Shown: one piece after another, positions 57,022-64,000 of the stretch
How the letters are laid out: each line of letters starts with the position of its first letter
How positions within the stretch are numbered: position 1 is the first letter of the stretch
Notes under the pieces: model-generated
The model's input: the letters and a program-made list of their open reading frames with translations, nothing else
The model's database searches: none
Told to the model about the DNA's origin: nothing
Program-made: the position numbers and the translations under genes
From: Litoribrevibacter albus
GTDB lineage: Bacteria; Pseudomonadota; Gammaproteobacteria; Pseudomonadales; Litoribrevibacteraceae
Assembly (NCBI RefSeq): GCF_030159995.1
Contig: NZ_BSNM01000011.1
Location: forward strand, 124,001-188,000
Direction: 5' to 3'
DNA: 64,000 bases

Positions 57022-57184
57022 TTTGGGCGCGTTCCTATCCCAAAGTTCAAATTTATCAGTAGCTCTTCACAGTTTTACAACTCTTCACATTATCAATGAC
57101 AAGCGCCATCTAGAATTGCTGTATTCCTAATCACGCGCCTTGGAGAATCATCCGCGCCTTTCTTTATTGCAATGGAGTATGCAA

Positions 57185-58636
57185 ATGAACCTTTCAACGC
57201 CATATCGTCCGAAAGCACCTGAAGTCACCGAGGCACTCAAACCGTATTCATTGCTCAGTCATTTGAAGACAACGCTATTCGTTTCCTCACTCGTATTACT
57301 CACCGCCTGTGGTGGCGGAGGCTCAGGTTCAAGCCCATCCGGTGAAGCTTCCGATACTAATCAGAACGATTCGACCAGCCAAGGTAATTCAACAGATCAA
57401 GGTAACTCAACGAATCAAGACAATACCTCTGACGCCTCAACAACGTTAGACCTGAACACCTTGTTCTTCACAAGCTATGGAGAAGGTGAGGACACCAGCG
57501 GAAACGTTGAAATCTCAGCCGATGGCACTCAACTCGTCATGAGTGGCAACCGTTGGCAAAAAGTTAATCAAAATATCACCATCACCCCAGACACCGTTTT
57601 GGAGTTTGACTTTCAAAGTGATGCAGAAGGCGAAATTCACGCCATTGGCTTTGATACCGACAATTCGCCAAGCGCTGATCGTAGCTTCCAGATTTTTGGC
57701 AGTGAAAACTGGGGAATCACCGGAGCCTATCAGTATTCAGGTTTGCAAACTGAACACGTTACCATTCCTGTTGGAGAGTACTTTACCGGTGAGTTCAACC
57801 GAATGGTGTTCATCAACGATGAAGACAATGCTAGCCCACAATCTAACAGCCGATTCAGTAACATAGCACTTCGAAACGCCGAGCTATCTTCTGCAACAAC
57901 TGTGCTCGCTTATGAGAACTTTAATGATCTTCAAGCACCTGATGGCTGGACAACAGGTGCACAGCAAGGCGCACAACTGAGCTTTGAAAATGGCTATGCA
58001 GCAGGTCAATACCCCATTCCAACCGGCGAAAGTTACATCTGGTTTAACAAATATCTGATCGAAGAACAATTAAGCGAGGTGTTTGTCCAGTTTAAAGCAC
58101 GTATGCCAAACGCGACCCATGGTTTGAAGTTCCTCAAGATCTTTGGTGAAAACGTTAACGGTGGCTACGCTGATGTTACATATGGACTAGATTATACAGG
58201 CATAGATAATGGCAGCCTCTATTCCGTCAGCTTTGGTGATGGCTCTACCGTTACCAACGATACTCAAAACATCATTACCCTATCCGGAACCTCACCTGAA
58301 CTGATTGGCCGAAGCTATGGCAGTGCAATGGTTAAAACACCACAGAATCAAGCCTTCAGTTCAACCGATTGGGGAACTGAATGGCATATCTTTAAAATGC
58401 ACTTCAAATTTAATAGTGGCTCAACTGCAGAAAATGAAGTGGCTAACGGTGAGATCTACTTGGAGATAGACAACAAGGTATACGTCGATGCCAAAGGCGT
58501 CTTTAATCGCCATTACAGCAACAGTTCATACATCGATCACCTTGGACTGTTCGGCTGGTCACAGGGTGGCTCGGAATCGTTCAATATAGATTATGATGAT
58601 GTAATCATTTCAAAAGACGGGTTTACGAATCCCTAG
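57185..58636 (+). CDS. Secreted lipoprotein with carbohydrate-binding-type domains
   Basis: 483 residues from ATG 57185, which has GGAG seven bases upstream. The lipoprotein signal ends LLTAC with Cys42, followed by GGGGSGSS. A linker of four six-residue repeats follows (QNDSTS, QGNSTD, QGNSTN, QDNTSD). Domain 1 (about 90-225) is a beta-sandwich with a WQKV and LEFDFQSDAEGEIHAIGFD pattern that I associate with accessory carbohydrate-binding modules in marine polysaccharide lyases. Domain 2 (about 235-483) looks like a concanavalin-type jellyroll with many aromatic residues, perhaps a lyase or binding domain. I do not identify catalytic residues. It lies alone after cti and may help capture algal polysaccharide. 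Confidence 0.6.
   Translation: MNLSTPYRPKAPEVTEALKPYSLLSHLKTTLFVSSLVLLTACGGGGSGSSPSGEASDTNQNDSTSQGNSTDQGNSTNQDNTSDASTTLDLNTLFFTSYGEGEDTSGNVEISADGTQLVMSGNRWQKVNQNITITPDTVLEFDFQSDAEGEIHAIGFDTDNSPSADRSFQIFGSENWGITGAYQYSGLQTEHVTIPVGEYFTGEFNRMVFINDEDNASPQSNSRFSNIALRNAELSSATTVLAYENFNDLQAPDGWTTGAQQGAQLSFENGYAAGQYPIPTGESYIWFNKYLIEEQLSEVFVQFKARMPNATHGLKFLKIFGENVNGGYADVTYGLDYTGIDNGSLYSVSFGDGSTVTNDTQNIITLSGTSPELIGRSYGSAMVKTPQNQAFSSTDWGTEWHIFKMHFKFNSGSTAENEVANGEIYLEIDNKVYVDAKGVFNRHYSNSSYIDHLGLFGWSQGGSESFNIDYDDVIISKDGFTNP
57362..57425 (+). repeat. 18-bp tandem repeat in the lipoprotein linker
   Basis: About three and a half 18-base units (57362-57379, 57380-57397, 57398-57415 and a partial copy) of the caaggtaattcaacagat type encode QGNST repeats in the lipoprotein linker. 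Confidence 0.7.
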
Positions 58637-58817
58637 TTAAGAAACGGGTTCGTACTTTAACTGCCCTCTTTATGTTTTAAAGGAATTTCATAAGGTAGCG
58701 GCGACGCGTCATGGAATTACCGCAACCTTTAAAATGGCTTTTCTAAGCCGGTGAAGGAATCATCTGGGGCATTAATCGCCGGCAGTGTAAACACTCGATG
58801 ATATGCTCCTGACACGT

Positions 58818-60443
58818 CTACGAAAGTTTGAAACGATTCACCGAATTACTGAGCTCTCTGGTAACCGCAGCCACTGTACTCGACAACTTATTATTTTGTG
58901 AGGAATGCTGATGACTGGTCTGTCCTAATTCAGACAATTTCACCAAGTTAATGTTTACATCTTCAGCAACGTGGCTTTGTTGCTCTGTTGAGGTTGCAAT
59001 TTGTACAGAAGCGTCTGAGACACGATGCGCCGCCTCGACAATACTGTCTAGCGCACCAAGCGTTGATTCAGACTTTTCAACCGATGAATTAACAGAGGCT
59101 AAACCGCTATCAATAGCCGTTACCGCATCTCTGACACCTTTCTGTAAGGCTTCGATCATTACCTGAATGTCATCGGTGGATTGTTGGGTTTTACTTGCTA
59201 AGGAACGAACTTCATCGGCTACCACCGCAAATCCTCTTCCTTGTTCACCTGCACGAGCCGCCTCAATTGCAGCGTTCAATGCCAGTAAATTCGTCTGTTC
59301 GGCAATACCCCGAATTACACCTAAAACAGACGCAATGTTATCTGAACTTTCAGACAATTCTTCCATAGCTTTTGACGCATTACTTACGGTGTTAGACACA
59401 TCACGAATTTGATCAACAGCCTCATCAGTAATGTTTTTTCCTTCAGTGCATAATTTATTCACTTCGGTGATTTCATTCGCGGTTAACTGAGCATTTTCCG
59501 CTACTTCACGAATGGCAACAGACATCTCATTGACGGATGTAACAATCAATTCGATAGATTCAAGCTGATCTTTACTCGCTTGCTCAATACCTTGAGAACC
59601 AGCGTCCATTTGCTCAACATTGCTCATAACCGTAGCGGATTGATTAACAATGCCGCGAATAAGCTCAGTCAAACCATCAAAAAGCGCATCGATTTCGTTT
59701 GCAAGGTACCCGATTTCATCCTTACGTTTTGAACGAATACGACGAGTCAGATCACCGTCCCCGCTGTTCAACCCTTTTAATTCATTGGCCAGCTGAAACA
59801 ATGAATCTGACATAACCCTTGGGGCGTAAATCCCGACACCAAGTGTCAGTAAAACGGTAATTACGATGAACACAAGGACTCGAGTGGAATTCGCATCAAC
59901 TTTTGCAAGCACACTTTCACCGAGTTCTGATCCGGTCTTATCAGCGGCCTCCCCGGCGATATCATAAAAGTCCCGTAAAACCCCAAAGGTCGTCTTTGAA
60001 TTCCCATCGCTTACCGACAACGCACCTTCGGTATCACCACTTTGAACCATTTCAAAGACCTTGCTACTGGCACTCTTCCAGGCATTGAATGCGCGCTCAA
60101 ATCCTTCGAGTTTTGACGTTACTTCCGGGTAATCCGCAAGTAGTTTCATTAGCGTGTGCATTCGATCATAAGCCTGTTGAGCATTCTCCTCGTAAGAGGC
60201 CTTTGCATCAGACAGTTTGCTTTTATGAAGTAACACATTGAGCTCTGCAACACGCGCCTGATAAAGATCACGATCAGCATTGATAACAGCAGAAATTGCA
60301 GGATTAAACTTCTGTGAAAGCTCACCTGAGGAATGATTTAGAGTTTTAATTAATTTAAAACTAATGATCCCAGTGATACACATTACTACCGCAATCGCGC
60401 AAAAAGCTGCTGCATATTTAAAACGAATGTTCTGGAAATTCAT
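58818..60443 (-). CDS. Methyl-accepting chemotaxis protein (4HB sensor)
   Basis: 541 residues. TM1 (about 10-30) and TM2 (about 190-208) enclose a periplasmic four-helix-bundle-type sensor (4HB_MCP). HAMP (about 210-265) is followed by the MA signalling domain, whose hairpin tip is [35 protein letters not shown]. It relays ligand binding to CheA/CheW. Its leader can form a hairpin over the ribosome-binding site (60452-60474). No pentapeptide tether for CheR is visible at the C-terminus. Confidence 0.94.
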   Translation of the reverse strand: MNFQNIRFKYAAAFCAIAVVMCITGIISFKLIKTLNHSSGELSQKFNPAISAVINADRDLYQARVAELNVLLHKSKLSDAKASYEENAQQAYDRMHTLMKLLADYPEVTSKLEGFERAFNAWKSASSKVFEMVQSGDTEGALSVSDGNSKTTFGVLRDFYDIAGEAADKTGSELGESVLAKVDANSTRVLVFIVITVLLTLGVGIYAPRVMSDSLFQLANELKGLNSGDGDLTRRIRSKRKDEIGYLANEIDALFDGLTELIRGIVNQSATVMSNVEQMDAGSQGIEQASKDQLESIELIVTSVNEMSVAIREVAENAQLTANEITEVNKLCTEGKNITDEAVDQIRDVSNTVSNASKAMEELSESSDNIASVLGVIRGIAEQTNLLALNAAIEAARAGEQGRGFAVVADEVRSLASKTQQSTDDIQVMIEALQKGVRDAVTAIDSGLASVNSSVEKSESTLGALDSIVEAAHRVSDASVQIATSTEQQSHVAEDVNINLVKLSELGQTSHQHSSQNNKLSSTVAAVTRELSNSVNRFKLS

Positions 60444-60451
60444 CTTTACTC

Positions 60452-60474
60452 ACCTAAGTTTTTTATTCTTAGGT
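60452..60474 (-). promoter_or_regulatory. Leader hairpin covering part of the MCP ribosome-binding site
   Basis: On the minus strand acctaag, loop aataaaaaa, cttaggt forms a perfect 7-bp stem. Its 3' arm supplies the AGGT of the AGGTGAG Shine-Dalgarno element before ATG 60443. Confidence 0.5.
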
Positions 60475-60526
60475 TAAGTATCGACCAATATTGTATTTTT
60501 TAAAGAAACGATAAATTAAAGTATGG

Positions 60527-61438
60527 TTAATCTGCAATTAAGCCTCGTCTAAACCACTTCTCCATGTCCAGGTTCATGATTACATTACCAATCATGGTTA
60601 AGCCTAAGCCGACAAAGCTGGTTACTTGCCACTGGTAGCTCTCAAACCAGCTGGACAGAAGCAAGGCCACCACCGGGAACATCACAGTGGCATAAGCCGC
60701 CTTATTGGCCCCAAGGCGCGCGACCAAGGTTAGGTAAGCAGTGAAACCGACGATTGACCCAAACACACTGAGGTACACCAGCGCACCTAGGTACTGAGGT
60801 CGGGTATCCATCACTAACGGTTGGCCGGTGACGATTAAGATACCGATCAGAATGAAAGAGCCATACGCCATTGCATAGGCATTGGTCGTTAATGGTTTTA
60901 CGCCTTTCAAGCTGTGTCGTTTCGAAATCATATTCCCCAACGAGAAGAAGTACGTGCCCAGTGCGGCCAGCAATAACCCTTTCAGAGTATCGGTGGATAC
61001 ACCACCGCCATTTTGGCTTTCCATCAGTTCCGGCAAAAACAACAGAATCAAACCAGACGTACCGATTACCCCCGCAAGAATGACTTTGGATGGAATCGCT
61101 TCTTTCCAGAAAACACGATTGTTTACGGCGTTGTAGAGCGTTGCCAGTGAAAACACCACAGCCACTAAACCACTGGTTATGTATTGAGTGGCGTTATAAA
61201 AACAGATGAAGTTCAGCGAGAATAAACAAGCGCCTTGCAGCATCATAAACTTGTGATCACTGCGATCCGTCTTTTGAAGTTTGCCGGTAATCCACATCCA
61301 CGGCAGTAGCAAAATGGCAGCTAAAGCGAAGCGATAAAATACAGATACATTGACGGGCACCTCGCCCAATTGGAAATAAATTGCCAGCCAGGTACTGCCC
61401 CAGATTAAAACGGTTAATGCATATAAAGATAGTGTCAT
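60527..61438 (-). CDS. EamA/DMT-superfamily transporter
   Basis: 303 residues with about ten hydrophobic segments in two EamA repeats. The N-terminal IWGSTWLAIYFQLGEVPVNVS and the second-half YLSVFGSIVGFTAYLTLVARLG blocks are typical of drug/metabolite exporters. It is an inner-membrane secondary transporter for an unknown small molecule. A strong GGGAGGAATT ribosome-binding site precedes ATG 61438, and its leader carries a complementary CCTCCCT that could mask it. Confidence 0.88.
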   Translation of the reverse strand: MTLSLYALTVLIWGSTWLAIYFQLGEVPVNVSVFYRFALAAILLLPWMWITGKLQKTDRSDHKFMMLQGACLFSLNFICFYNATQYITSGLVAVVFSLATLYNAVNNRVFWKEAIPSKVILAGVIGTSGLILLFLPELMESQNGGGVSTDTLKGLLLAALGTYFFSLGNMISKRHSLKGVKPLTTNAYAMAYGSFILIGILIVTGQPLVMDTRPQYLGALVYLSVFGSIVGFTAYLTLVARLGANKAAYATVMFPVVALLLSSWFESYQWQVTSFVGLGLTMIGNVIMNLDMEKWFRRGLIAD

Positions 61439-61445
61439 GAGAATT

Positions 61446-61487
61446 CCTCCCTATAGAGCTTTATGATGACAAAGCACCAGAGGGAGG
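61446..61487 (-). promoter_or_regulatory. Possible SD-masking leader of the EamA transporter gene
   Basis: Read on the minus strand, CCTCCCT (61487-61481) can pair with AGGGAGG (61452-61446), the Shine-Dalgarno of the transporter gene. The 28-base spacer can itself form an inner GCTTT/AAAGC hairpin with an eight-base loop. This looks like a translational switch. Confidence 0.45.
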
Positions 61488-61551
61488 TATTGCACAATCT
61501 TGCGGTTATTTACCCAAAGCCCGTTTTGAGTGGTAGGAAGGCGACCCGATA

Positions 61552-63552
61552 TCAGACCTTGAAACGACTGGTCATGTTGGTGAGCTGATCCGCCAAATGG
61601 GCCACTTCCTGACTGGTTTCCATATTGGCACGCGCCCCTTCGGCAGCGGTTCCGGAAAGATCACTGATTTGATTCACATGACGGTTAATTTCTTCGGTGA
61701 CACTGACTTGCTGTTCTGCTGCCGTGGCAATCTGAATATTCATAGATAAGCAGTGATTCACTTGTTCACGCAATTCATTCAACAAGCCATCGATCGTTTC
61801 CGCATTACCCACGCTGTTTTCTGCGCGTTCCCGGCTGTTTTTCATCACACTCACAGCTTCATTGGAGCGAGCCTGCAAACCTTCAATCACGGCTTGAATT
61901 TCATTGGTAGAATCTTGCGTGCGTTGCGCCAAGGTGCGAACTTCATCTGCCACCACCGCAAAGCCTCGCCCTTGCTCCCCCGCTCTGGCAGCTTCAATAG
62001 CGGCATTCAAGGCCAATAAGTTCGTCTGTTCAGCGATGCCCTTAATCACGTCCAAAATAGAACCTACAGACTCACTTTCTTCGGCTAATTTACGTACTAC
62101 GTCAGAGGCCGATTCAATCTCACCCGATAAGTCAGTGATGGCTTGTCGGTTCAGATGAACCACTCGCTGGCTTTCAGTTACTTTATCATCCGCACATTGG
62201 GTCGCTGACTGAGCCTCGGAGGCATTTCGAGCCACTTCCTGAACCGCCGAACTCATCTCATTCAACGCAACAGCAATTTGTTCACTACCTTCCCGCTGTT
62301 CGGCAGTGGCTTCACTGGTGGATTCCGCCTGGGACTTTAACTGAACCGCTGTTTTCGTGAGGTCTTCGGCACGGTCGATGATCTTGGATACGGTATTGCG
62401 AATGGTTCCGACAAATTTATTAAAACTGTCGGCCATCTGAGCCACTTCATCGTTGCCTTTAAAGTTGATGGTTTTGGTTAGATCACCTCGGCCGGATGAA
62501 ATGTCCTGCATCCGGTGCCCCACCACTTTAATGGGTTTCACTACCGAAATCAGACACAGAGCCGTCGCTGCAACAGCAATCAGGAATCCGACAACCAAAG
62601 CAATAGTGATGGAACGGTAAACGCCAAACTTGGTGTCTGCGGCTCCTTCGGTCTCATCCGCCACCACCTTATCCAAAGTGGTTTTGGCATTTTTAAGATA
62701 GCCATTAAAGTCGATGGCGACTTTGAGATAAGCGGCTTTAGCTTGGACAAACGCCTTGTGATCACTCACTAACTGATCAAACTCTTTGCGGTGGGATTCC
62801 AATAGCGAATTCAACACATCCACATAGGTCTGACCTTGATACTCACCGGACTTGATGGTGTTCTCCAGAAATTCCAATTCCCCCAGGTATTCGGTTTCAT
62901 CCGATAAATCATCCCAGGAGCCTTCCATCTTATCGAGCATTTCTTCGGGTGCATCGCCACCTAAATAACGCTGCAGATAGAAAAATCGCTTAGCAAGCGC
63001 CGCTTTCGACTGGAAGAAATAGGTTTGCAATTCCCATTTATCGTCTGCCGATACTTTCGGTAAAGAAAAGATCTGATTGTTATAGAACTGCAATAAATCC
63101 ATATAGCTTTCAAATTTATTGAACCCGGAAAACGCATCCTTACGGGCCTTAACGAAACTGGCGTGACGATTGAGTAAACTGTCCTGACTGCTTGAAAAGG
63201 AAGAAAACCGTTGATCCAAGGCATTGATCATTTCTTCCGAAACCAGATCAAACTGTTTCAGTTGGGTGAGTAATTCTTGAGCCTGAGAGGTCAGGCTAGT
63301 CAGCTCGGTTTTTTTAGTAGTGTCGACCTCATCTCTGGTTTCGATGATTTCAGTGACCAGAGAAGCTTGTTGTTGAAGCGTTGCCGATAAGGTATTAGAC
63401 GTTTGAGCTAAAGGCCAGGCCGTCTGAGATAAGTAATCCACATTGTTGCCGAGTTTAATGGCCCCTTTGAAACCAAAGCCACCAGCAATCAATAACATAA
63501 CCAGGACAGCTATAAAGCCGCCGCCAATCTTTAACCCAACCGATAACTTCAT
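61552..63552 (-). CDS. Methyl-accepting chemotaxis protein with a long sensor
   Basis: 666 residues. TM1 (about 8-28) and TM2 (about 315-340, [18 protein letters not shown]) bracket a helical periplasmic sensor of nearly 290 residues, longer than the standard 4HB type. HAMP follows TM2 and the MA domain contains [35 protein letters not shown]. It transmits signals to CheA. It is transcribed alone, upstream of the EamA gene on the minus strand with 113 bases between. Confidence 0.94.
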   Translation of the reverse strand: MKLSVGLKIGGGFIAVLVMLLIAGGFGFKGAIKLGNNVDYLSQTAWPLAQTSNTLSATLQQQASLVTEIIETRDEVDTTKKTELTSLTSQAQELLTQLKQFDLVSEEMINALDQRFSSFSSSQDSLLNRHASFVKARKDAFSGFNKFESYMDLLQFYNNQIFSLPKVSADDKWELQTYFFQSKAALAKRFFYLQRYLGGDAPEEMLDKMEGSWDDLSDETEYLGELEFLENTIKSGEYQGQTYVDVLNSLLESHRKEFDQLVSDHKAFVQAKAAYLKVAIDFNGYLKNAKTTLDKVVADETEGAADTKFGVYRSITIALVVGFLIAVAATALCLISVVKPIKVVGHRMQDISSGRGDLTKTINFKGNDEVAQMADSFNKFVGTIRNTVSKIIDRAEDLTKTAVQLKSQAESTSEATAEQREGSEQIAVALNEMSSAVQEVARNASEAQSATQCADDKVTESQRVVHLNRQAITDLSGEIESASDVVRKLAEESESVGSILDVIKGIAEQTNLLALNAAIEAARAGEQGRGFAVVADEVRTLAQRTQDSTNEIQAVIEGLQARSNEAVSVMKNSRERAENSVGNAETIDGLLNELREQVNHCLSMNIQIATAAEQQVSVTEEINRHVNQISDLSGTAAEGARANMETSQEVAHLADQLTNMTSRFKV

Positions 63553-63674
63553 AAAGTGCCCTATTCAGCCCTTTCATCCCGAAGGATAGCCTGTTTGTTG
63601 GATGGCTTTTAAGTGCTTAGTTTTTAAGTACTTTAGACAAAACTATCCAACAATATATGAGAGGAACAGTCGCC

Positions 63675-64000
63675 TTACATAGCACGACCTGCTTTCCAAG
63701 CCTGTAATAACTTATCGTAAGCAACCGTGATACCTTGAGGCTTTTCATTGGCTAACTTGGCTTTTGGTGCGCCCGGTTGGCTGAGCCAGAAATCAGCACC
63801 CTTCAGGTCTTTCTTCTTAGCCAACTTAGGTGCACACGCCTTTTGCGCGCCGGAACGTTCTAACTTCCGCAAAACCTTATCCTGATCTTTAGCCAAACTG
63901 TCCATCGCTTCTTGAGGTGTCTTGGCACCACTGGAAGCGTCCCCGATATTTTTCCACCAAAGAGGCGCGAGTTTAGGGTAATCCGGCACGTTGACCCCGG
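63675..64000 (-). CDS. Solute-binding protein of an ABC transporter, C-terminal end only
   Basis: The open frame runs off the right edge, so only the last 107-108 residues are present. The visible part reads VPDYPKLAPLWWKNIGDASSG, then KTPQEAMDSLAKDQDKVLRKLER near its start, and ends in QAWKAGRAM. The WWxNIGDASSGAKTPQEAMD block recalls the C-terminus of family 1-type (glycerol/sugar) extracytoplasmic binding proteins. GlpV-like glycerol binding is a tentative match. The apparent GTG start at 63989 is internal, since the frame continues upstream. Confidence 0.65.
   Translation of the reverse strand, partial: GVNVPDYPKLAPLWWKNIGDASSGAKTPQEAMDSLAKDQDKVLRKLERSGAQKACAPKLAKKKDLKGADFWLSQPGAPKAKLANEKPQGITVAYDKLLQAWKAGRAM

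Overview
The window reads as a contiguous chromosomal segment of a free-living, motile, probably marine gammaproteobacterium (Oceanospirillales/Pseudomonadales-like). The grounds are family composition rather than any marker gene. It has the queA-tgt-yajC-secD-secF order, purEK, RdgC, TruC, a DesA-type desaturase plus a Cti cis/trans fatty acid isomerase, an alpha-2-macroglobulin/PBP1c pair, an MksFEB condensin, and a dense set of c-di-GMP and chemotaxis proteins. Base composition looks mid-40s % GC by eye. No rRNA, tRNA, CRISPR array, insertion sequence or prophage was seen.

Layout. 1-3.9 kb: end of a kleisin-like gene (probable mksF), mksE and mksB. 3.9-9.7 kb: two diguanylate cyclases around a metallo-beta-lactamase-fold protein with a broken metal motif, truC, a fatty acid desaturase and a small membrane protein. 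9.7-14.5 kb: purK, purE, a small unknown, then a translationally coupled pair of an archaeal-type AMP/thymidine phosphorylase homologue and a PRPP-synthetase-like protein. 14.7-20 kb: beta-CASP RNase, Sel1 protein, glycerophosphodiesterase, CoA-type Nudix hydrolase and two secreted START-domain paralogues. 20-25.9 kb: secF, secD, yajC, tgt, queA on the minus strand. 26-31.4 kb: a BarA-like hybrid kinase and its HD-GYP partner. 31.7-35.7 kb: pirin, hydrolase-OsmC fusion, lipase-like lipoprotein. 35.7-39.4 kb: orphan pilin, wrbA, cysteine hydrolase with divergent GlxA-type regulator, a degenerate exonuclease-like protein. 39.4-45.8 kb: rdgC, a small AT-rich Tse2/Tsi2-like toxin-immunity pair, an SRPBCC protein, a Pat-type acetyltransferase and a histone-deacetylase-family enzyme. 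46-57 kb: alpha-2-macroglobulin, pbpC, cti. 57-64 kb: a carbohydrate-binding-type lipoprotein, two chemotaxis receptors, an EamA exporter, and the end of a solute-binding protein.

Themes. Second-messenger signalling is heavy: two GGDEF enzymes with I-sites, one HD-GYP, two MCPs and one four-step phosphorelay. Membrane and envelope adaptation is covered by DesA, Cti, A2M/PBP1c and START proteins. Acyl and nucleotide salvage enzymes form a third group.

The most interesting items are four. First, a two-gene minus-strand cassette (40394-41001) resembles the Pseudomonas T6SS effector Tse2 and its 77-residue immunity protein, but has no secretion genes around it. Second, a phosphorylase/PRPP-synthetase-like operon overlaps by GTGA. 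Third, short tandem repeats, mostly 15 bp, recur in unrelated loci, including one that multiplies the ribosome-binding site of the pirin gene. Fourth, two 5' leaders can hide the Shine-Dalgarno sequence. All functional calls are from reading the sequence; no database search was run.
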